From: Arcanobacterium haemolyticum
Lineage (GTDB): Bacteria > Actinomycetota > Actinomycetes > Actinomycetales > Actinomycetaceae
Direction of reading: 5' to 3'
NCBI GenBank assembly: GCA_021532125.1
Contig: JADYUX010000001.1
Span: 62,001 to 126,000 of the forward strand
Length of the DNA: 64,000 bases
Positions 8,618 through 16,685 of this stretch are shown here, piece after piece (position 1 is the first letter of the stretch; each line of letters begins with the position of its first letter). The position numbers and the translations under genes were made by a program. The notes under the pieces are model-generated. The model ran no database searches and was not told where the DNA came from. It saw only the letters and a program-made list of their open reading frames with translations.

Positions 8618-10291
8618 CTATACCTCGACAACAGTTGGCACAATCATCGGCGAGCGGCGCAACTTACGAGAAGCCCAGCGGCCAATCACCCGACGCATCG
8701 CCTGCTGCATGCCATACGCGTCCAGTCCCTTTTCGAGCGCCTCCTGGAGAGCCACCTCAACTTCGGGCTGAATGTCGTCAAACACCGAATCATCCTCAGC
8801 AACCGCACGTGCCTGGATATGCGGCCCCGTCACGATTTGCTCGTTCTTAGCGTCCACCGCAGCAAAGATCGCGATAAAGCCCTCCTCGGCGAGAATACGA
8901 CGATCCTTCAGCTCACTCTCCGTAATATCGCCAACTGACGATCCGTCTACGTAAATCTCATGGAAGGGCACTGAGCCGACAAGCTGCGGAATACCGTCAT
9001 GCATGTCGATAACCGAACCATTTTCAGCGAGAATCACATTCTCCGGGGGAACTCCCGTCTTCACCGCGATACCACCGTTAGCGATCTGATGGCGAACCTC
9101 GCCGTGAATCGGCATCGCAAAAGCCGGCTCAAGAATGTTGTAGCAATACAGCAGCTCGCCCTGAGCAGCGTGCCCTGAGACGTGAACCTTCGCATTGCCC
9201 TGGTGGATCACCCTTGCGCCGAGCTTCATAAGCCCATTGATAAGCCGGTACACCGAATTCTCGTTACCCGGAATGAGCGACGAGGCAAAGAGCACCGTAT
9301 CGCCGGGGCCCACCGCAATCTTCGGATGGCTCGACGAGGCAATACGCGCAAGCACAGCCATCGGCTCACCTTGGGAACCCGTGGACATGTACACGCGCTG
9401 GTTCTCCGGCAAATCACGCATCGCTGCCAAATCAAGTAGCACGCCCTGCGGCACATCGAGGTAGCCGAGATCCGACGCAATCCCCATATTGCGTACCATC
9501 GACCGGCCGACGAAGGCCACCTTGCGTCCGTGGTGCGCTGCCGCGTTAAGCACCTGCTGCACGCGGTGAACATGCGAGGAGAACGACGCCACGACGATCT
9601 GCCCGGTGGCATGCGCAAAAACATCGTCGATAACCGGGCCAATCTCCGATTCGGAGCGGACAAACCCCGGAACTTCGGCGTTCGTCGAATCGCACATAAA
9701 CAGATCCACGCCTTCTTCGCCAGCCTTAGCGAAAGCGCGCAAGTCTGTGAGGCGCCCATCAAGCGGAAGCTGATCCATCTTGAAATCGCCCGTGATAAGA
9801 ATGTTGCCTTCCGGGGTACGCACGAACACCGCGAGCGCATCCGGGATCGAATGATTCACCGAGATGAACTCCATCTCGAAAGGCCCGACCTTCTCGACAT
9901 CGCCTTCAACGACCACGTGGGAGTGGGCTTTGATGCGGTGCTCCTGCAGTTTTGCTTCGACGAAAGCCACCGTGAGCTGCGAGCCGATCACCGGAATATC
10001 GTTGCGGAGCTTCAAGAGGTACGGAACAGCGCCGATGTGGTCCTCGTGCCCGTGGGTGAGCACGATAGCCTCAACATCGTCAATGCGGTTCTTGAGGTAG
10101 TCGATATCGGGCAGGATGAGGTCTACGCCCGGCTGGCTTTCTTCCGGGAAGAGGACGCCGCAATCAACGACGACGAGCTTCCCCTGGTATTCAAGGACGT
10201 TGCAGTTGCGCCCTACCTCCCCGAGTCCGCCCAGCGGGACGATTCGGACGGCGTCGTCGGACAGGGGCGCGGGCATCACATGGTCAATCAC
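8618..10291 (-). CDS. rnj: Ribonuclease J
   Basis: A 557-residue metallo-beta-lactamase/beta-CASP ribonuclease with 5'-exonuclease and endonuclease activity in RNA maturation and decay. The metal site motif LTHGHEDHIGA (HxHxDH) follows the GGLGEVGRNCNVLEY N terminus. Further metal ligands sit in ISVNHSIPDA and ITGDFKMD, and the beta-CASP region contains SGHAAQGE. Translation probably starts at the GTG at 10291 (MIDHVMPAPL) or the ATG five codons later. It is downstream of dapA, the usual actinobacterial dapA-rnj order. Confidence 0.94.
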   Translation of the reverse strand: MIDHVMPAPLSDDAVRIVPLGGLGEVGRNCNVLEYQGKLVVVDCGVLFPEESQPGVDLILPDIDYLKNRIDDVEAIVLTHGHEDHIGAVPYLLKLRNDIPVIGSQLTVAFVEAKLQEHRIKAHSHVVVEGDVEKVGPFEMEFISVNHSIPDALAVFVRTPEGNILITGDFKMDQLPLDGRLTDLRAFAKAGEEGVDLFMCDSTNAEVPGFVRSESEIGPVIDDVFAHATGQIVVASFSSHVHRVQQVLNAAAHHGRKVAFVGRSMVRNMGIASDLGYLDVPQGVLLDLAAMRDLPENQRVYMSTGSQGEPMAVLARIASSSHPKIAVGPGDTVLFASSLIPGNENSVYRLINGLMKLGARVIHQGNAKVHVSGHAAQGELLYCYNILEPAFAMPIHGEVRHQIANGGIAVKTGVPPENVILAENGSVIDMHDGIPQLVGSVPFHEIYVDGSSVGDITESELKDRRILAEEGFIAIFAAVDAKNEQIVTGPHIQARAVAEDDSVFDDIQPEVEVALQEALEKGLDAYGMQQAMRRVIGRWASRKLRRSPMIVPTVVEV

Positions 10292-10303
10292 ATGTCCATT
10301 CTC

Positions 10304-10402
10304 TCACGAGACGGTCGCGGTATTAACCTTCTTCGGGTTGAGATATTCGGCGAGCGGGTGACGGTTCGGGCGGACCTTCGGCTGCCCGATCGCGCGGAAC
10401 AC
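10304..10402 (-). CDS. Possible small protein between dapA and rnj
   Basis: A short reading frame ends 12 bp before the rnj start. From a GTG at 10402 it would encode 32 residues including RPNRHPLAEYLNPKKVNTAT. Codons in this stretch show strong G/C at third positions, as in the real genes nearby, and the frame differs from that of dapA. The frame stays open upstream to 10522, so a start nearer the dapA stop is possible. No ribosome binding site or family is recognised; it may be a gene, a leader peptide or a relic. Confidence 0.3.
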   Translation of the reverse strand: MFRAIGQPKVRPNRHPLAEYLNPKKVNTATVS

Positions 10403-10451
10403 TGATTCGAGCCAGAGCTGTGTTGTTGGTGCGGCGCCCCTCGACCGGCGT

Positions 10452-11345
10452 CTATGCGGTGATTCCTTGTTCGCGCAGTACTCGCGACAGCTCGGCGATC
10501 TGAGAGGCTGATGCCCCCACAAGCGGGAGGCGAAGCGTCGCCGACGGCAGCACGCCGAGAAGCTTCAGTGCTTCTTTCGCCATGACGGCGCCCTGACCAC
10601 CACCCATAATTGCCTCGATAACTGGGCGCTGCTGGGCAGCTTCGGCACGTGCCGCGGGCAGATCCCCGGCATCAACTTCGGTGACAAGACGGCGCAACGC
10701 AGCAGCAATGACATGGCCGGCGACGGAGACAACGCCAGAGGCCCCATGAGCTAGCCAGGCGAAGTTGAGAGCGTCGTCGCCTGAATAGTACTCAAGGCCT
10801 GTTTCTGCCATCTTGACGAAACCGGCTGCCACATCTCCTGTCGCGTCTTTCACTGCGACAATCCGAGGATGCTCAGCAAGGCGCTTGAGTGTATCTAGTT
10901 CGAGCTTGACGCCCGTGCGGCCGGGAATATCGTAGAGCATGACAGGAAGGTCGGCAGCTCCCGTCACTACGAGAATATGCTGGTACACGCCCTCTTGAGA
11001 TGGGCGGTTGTAGTAAGGGGCGACGACGAGGAGGCCATCGGCTCCCGATTCTTGCGCCCCCTGTGCAATGCGCACCGCGTGGGCTGTGTCGTTAGAACCA
11101 GCGCCCGCGATAAGCATGGCTCGCCCAGAAATTGCCGCTTTGACTTCACGAACGAGGTCGTTCTTTTCGGGCTGGTGCGTGGTTGGTGATTCACCGGTTG
11201 TTCCCGAGAGCAGAATGGCATCACAGCCGTCTCGGACGAGCTTATCGGCGAGGGCCACCGCAGAGTCAATATCGAGCGACCCGTCCTCGTGGAAAGGCGT
11301 CACCATTGCTACCGAAACAGAGCCAAACGGGCGATTCATGTTCAT
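10452..11345 (-). CDS. dapA: 4-hydroxy-tetrahydrodipicolinate synthase
   Basis: DapA condenses pyruvate with aspartate semialdehyde in lysine/diaminopimelate synthesis. The TIM-barrel markers are clear: LLSGTTGESPTT (substrate-binding threonines), VVAPYYNRPSQEG (Tyr of the proton relay), LYDIPGRTGV, and the Schiff-base lysine in IVAVKDATGD. The ATG at 11345 gives a normal length of 297 residues; a longer frame to 11477 lacks family resemblance. dapB lies at 13.4-14.1 kb, separated by pfkA and a plus-strand GNAT gene. The thyX gene often found between dapB and dapA is absent. Confidence 0.94.
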   Translation of the reverse strand: MNMNRPFGSVSVAMVTPFHEDGSLDIDSAVALADKLVRDGCDAILLSGTTGESPTTHQPEKNDLVREVKAAISGRAMLIAGAGSNDTAHAVRIAQGAQESGADGLLVVAPYYNRPSQEGVYQHILVVTGAADLPVMLYDIPGRTGVKLELDTLKRLAEHPRIVAVKDATGDVAAGFVKMAETGLEYYSGDDALNFAWLAHGASGVVSVAGHVIAAALRRLVTEVDAGDLPAARAEAAQQRPVIEAIMGGGQGAVMAKEALKLLGVLPSATLRLPLVGASASQIAELSRVLREQGITA

Positions 11346-11490
11346 ACCATCACACTCTATCGGGCATGAACCAATGTTGTTGCCATAACCGAGATGCGGA
11401 CGTTCGGTGGCCTGAGCACGGTAATCTCGCCGCGTCATAGCGTGGGAGGTGAAGTAGTCGTACGGGGCCTTCTCCACGTAGCCTTACGTT

Positions 11491-12045
11491 ATGGATTCTC
11501 ATCTCTTTGTTCGCCCTGCGACTGGTCTCGATGCTCGCGCCATCGGGGATATTCACGCCCGAACGATGGCCGCTTCACTGACAGCTGCCGTTGGGGAGCG
11601 GTTGAGCGACGACGTGACGTCCATGATTGATGCCGATGCTTTTTCGTCCGTGTGGTCGGCTGCTATCGCTTCTCCCCCGTCTGAGTTCCATCATATTCTT
11701 GTCGCGATAGCGGATGGCGTTGTTGTCGGGTTCGCTGCCCTTGCACCGGCCGAGCTACCTGCGAGTGATGATTCGACGAAGCCTGGCGTCCCGGTTGAGT
11801 TAACGGCGCTCGAAGTTCCGGCAGCCTTTCAGAGAGCCGGCCACGGGTCGCGCCTTCTCGCAGCGGCAACCGACACGGCTCGCGAACAAGGCGCCACCGA
11901 CGTATCAATGTGGGTTCTTGCCGGCGACGATGCCCGGACGAAGTTCCTCACTGCCGCGGGATTCGCCCCGGCAGGCTTGCGCCGCACGCTCCTTGTGGGT
12001 GAGGCGGAGGTGACGCAACACTGCTGGCATGCCTTGCTTGCCTAG
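11491..12045 (+). CDS. GNAT family N-acetyltransferase
   Basis: A 184-residue acetyltransferase. The GNAT core is recognisable: the beta-4 strand VELTALEVPAAFQRAGHGSRLL carries the acetyl-CoA pyrophosphate loop (Q-R-A-G-H-G), followed by DVSMWVLAGDDARTKFLTAAGF. The early segment RPATGLDARAIGDIHART is also typical. The substrate cannot be predicted. It is transcribed away from dapA and converges on pfkA, with a strong bidirectional terminator between them. No good ribosome binding site precedes the ATG. Confidence 0.82.
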   Translation: MDSHLFVRPATGLDARAIGDIHARTMAASLTAAVGERLSDDVTSMIDADAFSSVWSAAIASPPSEFHHILVAIADGVVVGFAALAPAELPASDDSTKPGVPVELTALEVPAAFQRAGHGSRLLAAATDTAREQGATDVSMWVLAGDDARTKFLTAAGFAPAGLRRTLLVGEAEVTQHCWHALLA

Positions 12046-12056
12046 GCTCCTAACAC

Positions 12057-12098
12057 GCATGTGGGTGGGCTTGGTTCGTACCGAGCCCACCCACATGC
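12057..12098. terminator. Strong bidirectional terminator between GNAT gene and pfkA
   Basis: An 18-bp stem (12057-12074 with 12081-12098) contains one G-U type pair and closes on a 6-nt loop. It sits between the convergent GNAT gene (stop 12045) and pfkA (stop 12106), and a GGAATTTTAG segment follows on the plus strand. Confidence 0.85.
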
Positions 12099-12105
12099 CG
12101 GAATT

Positions 12106-13236
12106 TTAGTCGCCCATGCATGTACCCACATGGCGGGCAGCGTTGAGCCACGGGTGGTCCAGCGGAACTGTCTTCACCGTGCCAGCAACATCCTTGAGCG
12201 GAACAGGCTTAGCGCCCTGGCCGCGCGCTGCCACAGTGATACCGAACTCACCGTCAGCGACAAGCTGCGCACCCGCACCGCCGAGGATCGTCCCGAGCAG
12301 GCGATCCTGCGCATCAGGTGTACCGCCGCGCTGCACATAGCCAAGCACAGTCACACGAGCTTCTAGACCCGTGGTTTCCTCAAGCTCAGCAGCCAACTTG
12401 AAGGCGTTATCTCGATGCTGTGCCTGCAAAGTCTTTCGGTATTCCTTCGCTGCCACACGCTGCTCAGGAGTGGAGGCCGATTTCACGAGAGCCTCCGCAG
12501 CGGCAAGACTCGCCGAATCCGCCACCGACAGCGCACCCTCCGCTATTGCGACGACCGAGAAATTATGGCCGGACTTCGCACGCGCCTCCACGGAGGCCGC
12601 CACAGCCGACACGTCATAAGGAATCTCCGGAATAAGGACGATGTCCGCACCGCCTGCAATTCCTGCACCGAGAGCAAGCCACCCCGCCTTGTGGCCCATC
12701 GTCTCCACGACAATAATCCGATGATGTGAATGGGCCGTCGAATGTAAACGGTCAATCGCTTCAGTTGCAATACCGAGCGCTGTCGAAAAGCCAAAACTCG
12801 TATCCGTATGCGCGATATCGTTATCGATTGTCTTCGGCAAATGAATAACATTCAGGCCAGCTTCCTGAAGCTTCATCGCGTTCTTCGCTGTGCCGCCGCC
12901 ACCGATACACACAAGGCCATCGAGTTCGTTCTTCTCGTAGTTCTCGACAATCGTCGGAATCATATTCACAACTTCGTCGCCCATCCGCATCTTTTGCGGC
13001 TTATCACGCGAGGTTCCAAGAATCGTGCCACCGACCGTCAAAATGCCAGCAAGATCAGCCTGAGTGAGCTCACGGGTTCTATTCTCTGCTAAGCCTCGAA
13101 TACCGTCGATAAAACCAACGAGTTCCATCCCGAACTGGGAGATCGCAGCTTTACCAAAACCACGAATGGCCGCGTTAAGGCCAGGGCTGTCGCCGCCAGC
13201 AGTGAGAACTCCTACACGCTTTGGCTTATCTGCCAT
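12106..13236 (-). CDS. pfkA: 6-phosphofructokinase
   Basis: The glycolytic enzyme that phosphorylates fructose-6-phosphate. It shows [15 protein letters not shown], the [11 protein letters not shown] loop, [10 protein letters not shown], and [13 protein letters not shown]. The residue after GGG is Gly (the position that is Asp in pyrophosphate-dependent enzymes), while PKTIDND carries Lys where E. coli has Gly. This is the mixed pattern of actinobacterial group III enzymes, which use ATP (established for relatives, inferred here). The ATG at 13236 follows AAAGGGGGA by six bases; an upstream in-frame ATG at 13254 is less likely. Length 376 residues. Confidence 0.93.
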   Translation of the reverse strand: MADKPKRVGVLTAGGDSPGLNAAIRGFGKAAISQFGMELVGFIDGIRGLAENRTRELTQADLAGILTVGGTILGTSRDKPQKMRMGDEVVNMIPTIVENYEKNELDGLVCIGGGGTAKNAMKLQEAGLNVIHLPKTIDNDIAHTDTSFGFSTALGIATEAIDRLHSTAHSHHRIIVVETMGHKAGWLALGAGIAGGADIVLIPEIPYDVSAVAASVEARAKSGHNFSVVAIAEGALSVADSASLAAAEALVKSASTPEQRVAAKEYRKTLQAQHRDNAFKLAAELEETTGLEARVTVLGYVQRGGTPDAQDRLLGTILGGAGAQLVADGEFGITVAARGQGAKPVPLKDVAGTVKTVPLDHPWLNAARHVGTCMGD

Positions 13237-13379
13237 GTGTCCCCCTTTATTCACGGAAAAGATGAGGCGAAATAGTTATTTCGTAGAATACCCGGCGCGA
13301 AGTTCTCCTCCAATCCCGAAAAATCTCCGAGAAGAGCCCGCACCTTCTTACGAAAGCCGCACCACCATCGTCGTCCTCA

Positions 13380-14126
13380 TTACTCACCCAAACCCATCAA
13401 TTCATCGAGCCCATACGTGAGGCCAACGCGCTTACCCACCCCGCGGATGGCAAGAAGAACACCCGGCATAAAACTCGTCCGGTCAAATGAATCCTGGCGA
13501 AGAACAAGCTGCTCTCCCGGATTACCGAACACGACTTCCTCATGAGCATTGAGGCCGCGTAAACGCACCGCGTGGACATGGACACCATCTATCGAGGCGC
13601 CCCGCGCACCGAGCGGATCAGTCTCAGTCGCATCCGGACTCGATCCAAGGCCGGCCTCCGTTCTAGCCGCAGCAATCTCACGTGCCGTCGTCGTCGCCGT
13701 CCCCGACGGTGCATCAACCTTATTCGGATGATGTAGTTCGATAACCTCAGCAGACTCGAAATAGCGTGCAGCCTGGCGCGCGAAGCTCATCAGAAGCACC
13801 GCTGAGAGGCCAAAGTTCGGAGCAATAAGAACGCCACGGCCAACTTCCTCAGCACGACGACGAACCAGCGCCAGCGATTCGTCGTTCCACCCAGTTGTTC
13901 CCACGACGACGTTCACTCCAGCATCGAGAAGCAACAGAACGTTGTTCAGGCTCGCACCCGGCACCGTGAACTCAACGGCAACGTCAGCACCCTGGAGCGT
14001 GGCAGACGAGATGTCGTCGCCAGCGTCAATCCTCGCGACAAGCTGCATATCGGCGGCGCCTTCAACCGCATCACAGACCGTCGAACCCATGCGCCCCGCG
14101 GCGCCCACTACTGCCACCTTGATCAT
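13380..14126 (-). CDS. dapB: 4-hydroxy-tetrahydrodipicolinate reductase
   Basis: DapB reduces the DapA product with NAD(P)H. The N-terminal Rossmann motif is IKVAVVGAAGRMGSTVCDAV. DVAVEFTVPGA, VVGTTGW and IAPNFGLSAVLL line the nucleotide pocket. ELHHPNKVDAPSGTA holds the catalytic His pair region and Lys. The ATG at 14126 gives 248 residues, the usual length. It lies downstream of the M16 peptidase gene, 104 bp away, and upstream of pfkA. Confidence 0.94.
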   Translation of the reverse strand: MIKVAVVGAAGRMGSTVCDAVEGAADMQLVARIDAGDDISSATLQGADVAVEFTVPGASLNNVLLLLDAGVNVVVGTTGWNDESLALVRRRAEEVGRGVLIAPNFGLSAVLLMSFARQAARYFESAEVIELHHPNKVDAPSGTATTTAREIAAARTEAGLGSSPDATETDPLGARGASIDGVHVHAVRLRGLNAHEEVVFGNPGEQLVLRQDSFDRTSFMPGVLLAIRGVGKRVGLTYGLDELMGLGE

Positions 14127-14230
14127 GTGGCCAAGAATACCCGGACTCCCCGATATGCATGCGCGGTGTCTCGCACGGCAACTCACGTGATAGACCCGCG
14201 CAAGCCTGCAATCGTTACGCAGTCACCAGA

Positions 14231-15547
14231 TCAGGCAGCAGGCCCCACCGTACACATCGATCGCGGCCCAGAGATAATCTCCCGTGCAAGCTCAGTAATG
14301 TGCGACGCCGTCACCGCACGTGAACGACGAAGTTGCTCCTTCTGCGAAATGAGGGCACCGCGCACCAACTCGGCTGTACCGAGCGTATTCATATGGCTCG
14401 AAATACGTTCGTCGTCAAAAACAATATCGGCACGGATACGACGAAAAGCCGACTCAACTTCGTCGTCACTTACGCCATTAACCGCAATCTCCTCTAGAGA
14501 AGCCACCATAAGATCAGCAACCTGCGAGGCATTGGAAGGCGCACAGCCCGCATACAATCCAAACAAGCCGCCCTCTGGATAACTTGCCGGGAAAGAATAC
14601 GTGGAATACGCCAAACCGCGCTCCTCGCGAATCGACTGGAACATCCGCGACGAGGTACCACCACCAAGAATTGCACTCAACGCAAACAAGGCATGTCGTC
14701 GTTCGTCGAACAAACCAATACCTGGCATTCCCACAATCACCGCAGCCTGCTCAACATTTCGTTCGAGCTTACGTTCACCGCCAGCAGTAAACGTGATCGG
14801 GCCAGCGTTTCGGCGTTCATGCGGACGAACCCCTGGCGTCGTATCCCATCCAGCCTCATCCAGATGCGCGAGGACCGTATCGCAAAGCCAATCGTGGTCA
14901 ACGGCGCCCGCGGCTGTCACAACCAGCTCGTTCGCGTGATAATTCGCTTTGTAATGCGCCTGGAGACTCTCAGGTTTAAGCGCTGACACCGACTCTCGGG
15001 TTCCACCTACCGGACGTCCCAGCGGATGATCGTCGTACACCATCTGTGGAATCGCCTGATGAGCCACATCCGACGAATCGTCGTTATACATGGCGAGCTC
15101 CTCAAGGATCACGCCACGCTCCATCTCCATATCCTCAGCATCGAGGCGGGCAGATGTCACCATATCTGCAAGGAGTTCAAGAGAATCCGGAAGGTCCTCA
15201 TCGAAAACATGACCGTAATAGCACGTCGACTGTTTGCCTGTCGCCGCGTTAAAACCACCGCCCAGGTAGTCGATACGCTCTGCGATTTCCTTTGCGCTAC
15301 GCTTCGCCGTGCCCTTGAAGAGGAGGTGCTCAAGAAAATGCGTGGAGCCCTCCGTGCCGGGGCCCTCGTCGCGAGATCCTGTGCCGACCCACAAACCAAT
15401 AGACGTTGAATGTTGGTGAGGCATCCGCCGCGTCAGCACTCGCACTCCCCCGGGAAGAATACTTCGACGGGTGATAAGGCCGTCCTCGTCCGCCGACAGC
15501 TCAGGAACGTCTAGATCAAGGGGCATCTCGCTATAAGAAGTCACCAT
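14231..15547 (-). CDS. M16 family zinc metallopeptidase
   Basis: A single-copy insulinase/pitrilysin-type peptidase of 438 residues, related to the processing peptidase found next to pnp in many bacteria. The inverted zinc motif HFLEHLLFKGT (HxxEH) is present, and the distal Glu ligand is in ERGVILEEL about 75 residues on. The C-terminal half has the conserved ERGLAYSTYSF arginine-tyrosine segment. The ATG at 15547 is chosen. In relatives the order is rpsO-pnp-M16-dapB; here a 4.5-kb repeat island separates it from pnp. Confidence 0.9.
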   Translation of the reverse strand: MVTSYSEMPLDLDVPELSADEDGLITRRSILPGGVRVLTRRMPHQHSTSIGLWVGTGSRDEGPGTEGSTHFLEHLLFKGTAKRSAKEIAERIDYLGGGFNAATGKQSTCYYGHVFDEDLPDSLELLADMVTSARLDAEDMEMERGVILEELAMYNDDSSDVAHQAIPQMVYDDHPLGRPVGGTRESVSALKPESLQAHYKANYHANELVVTAAGAVDHDWLCDTVLAHLDEAGWDTTPGVRPHERRNAGPITFTAGGERKLERNVEQAAVIVGMPGIGLFDERRHALFALSAILGGGTSSRMFQSIREERGLAYSTYSFPASYPEGGLFGLYAGCAPSNASQVADLMVASLEEIAVNGVSDDEVESAFRRIRADIVFDDERISSHMNTLGTAELVRGALISQKEQLRRSRAVTASHITELAREIISGPRSMCTVGPAA

Positions 15548-15800
15548 GCCAGCGTAGTGGAAATAGCAGGCCAAGAGAAACAAAAGCAGGGTGATATACG
15601 CGGTAAATCGGGGGTTTCATGCCTTGAAGGACACGTGGTTCCCTAGCCGGCACAGGTGTGGTTCTTCCTCTGGGCTCGGTGTCCGCACCCCACTCCATTT
15701 CGAGGCTCTGCGGTTACGGGTCACCCTGCCCAGGTCCTGCGGTTACAGCACGCCTCATCTTTCATGCTCGGCAGTTACGACGCACCCTTTTTCGAGACTC

Positions 15801-15869
15801 GGCAGTTACATCCAGAATCTGCAACTGCAACACCCCAGAAACACGCAGTAACTCCCCATCCACACCAAG
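15801..15869. repeat. 69-bp repeat, copy 1 (subtype A)
   Basis: It runs from GGCAGTTACATCCAGAATC to CACACCAAG. It is identical to copy 5 over all 69 bases and differs from the other copies in a central CTGCAACTGC segment. Confidence 0.85.
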
Positions 15870-15961
15870 CCCAATTGTGCACAGCAAGCCTCCGTGCTTA
15901 CAGCCAAGCTCCGTGCATACAGCCAAGCTCCGTGCATACAACAAGCCTTTTCCCGAGGCTC

Positions 15962-16030
15962 GGCAGTTACATCCAGAATCCGCCGCCACAACACCCCACA
16001 AACACGCAGCAACTCCCCACCCACACCAAG
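15962..16030. repeat. 69-bp repeat, copy 2 (subtype B)
   Basis: Same boundaries and length as copy 1, with CCGCCGCCAC in the centre. It is one base from the subtype B consensus (GCAGCAAC for GCAGTAAC). Confidence 0.85.
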
Positions 16031-16104
16031 CCCCACTGCTTACAGCGAACCTCCGTGTCTACAACCAAGCTCCGTGCATACAGCACGCCTCATCTTTCAG
16101 GCTC

Positions 16105-16173
16105 GGCAGTTACATCCAGAACCCGCCGCCACAACACCCCACAAACATGCAGTAACTCCCCACCCACACCAAG
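16105..16173. repeat. 69-bp repeat, copy 3 (subtype B)
   Basis: Two substitutions from the subtype B consensus (GAACCC and ACATGC), with no insertion or deletion. Confidence 0.85.
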
Positions 16174-16291
16174 TCCAATTGTTCACAGCGAGCCTCCGTG
16201 TTTACAGCGTGGCCTATGTCCAGGGACTGCTGCCATGACTCACCCAATTTTCACGGCTTGGGAGTTACAGCACGCCTCATCTTTCAGGCTC

Positions 16292-16360
16292 GGCAGTTAC
16301 ATCCAGAATCCGCCGCCACAACACCCTAAAAACACGCAGCAACTCCCCACCCACACCAAG
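16292..16360. repeat. 69-bp repeat, copy 4 (subtype B)
   Basis: It differs from the subtype B consensus at CACCCTAAAAAC and GCAGCAAC, with no insertion or deletion. Confidence 0.85.
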
Positions 16361-16528
16361 TCCGGCTATTTCCAGCCAAGCTCCGTGCATACAGCAAGCC
16401 TCCGCATCTACAGCCTGGCCTATGTCCAGGGGCTGCTGCCATGACTCACCCAATTTTCACGGCTTGGGAGTTACAGCAAGCCTCATCTTTCAGGCTCGGC
16501 AGTTACGACGCACCCTTTTTCGAGGCTC

Positions 16529-16597
16529 GGCAGTTACATCCAGAATCTGCAACTGCAACACCCCAGAAACACGCAGTAACTCCCCATCCACACCAAG
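16529..16597. repeat. 69-bp repeat, copy 5 (subtype A)
   Basis: Identical to copy 1. It forms the right end of the 728-bp-offset duplication. Confidence 0.85.
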
Positions 16598-16604
16598 CTT
16601 GGCT

Positions 16605-16628
16605 ATTTGCGGCAAGACTGCCGCAAAT
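16605..16628. terminator. Hairpin downstream of the AbiEi/DUF559-like gene
   Basis: ATTTGCGGCA (16605-16614) pairs perfectly with TGCCGCAAAT (16619-16628) around an AGAC tetraloop. It lies 57 bp past the stop of the minus-strand gene at 16686. No T tract follows, so it is a candidate terminator only. Confidence 0.5.
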
Positions 16629-16685
16629 CCTAGACCAGAAATTTGAGCATGAGCATTGCAGTCTTGGAATATCAGCACCTGATCC

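Larger units (their letters stand above)
15698..16600. repeat. Dense non-coding repeat array, left part
   Basis: This stretch is built almost wholly from repeated modules. Five copies of a 69-bp unit begin at 15801, 15962, 16105, 16292 and 16529, all exactly 69 bp. A short element of consensus TTCRGGCTCGGCAGTTAC recurs with its GTTAC at 15713, 15742, 15774, 15805, 15966, 16109, 16264, 16296, 16470, 16502 and 16533, often 29-32 bp apart. Between them lie 19-21 bp units like CAGCAAGCCTCCGTGCATA. A block of about 125 bp is duplicated 728 bp apart (15745-15869 and 16473-16597), and a 96-bp block 206 bp apart (16205-16300 and 16410-16505). No plausible gene is seen, and 15548-15697 holds nothing recognisable. 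Confidence 0.85.

Noticed and set aside
15656-16444. 262-codon frame through the repeat array on the plus strand
   Set aside because: Repeat units change frame relative to one another, composition is Pro/His/Thr/Gln-rich, and there is no ribosome binding site. It is repeat DNA that happens to lack stops.
15698-16600. CRISPR array
   Set aside because: Repeats are not separated by unique spacers of constant length; the sequences between units are themselves repeats, and no cas gene is nearby.
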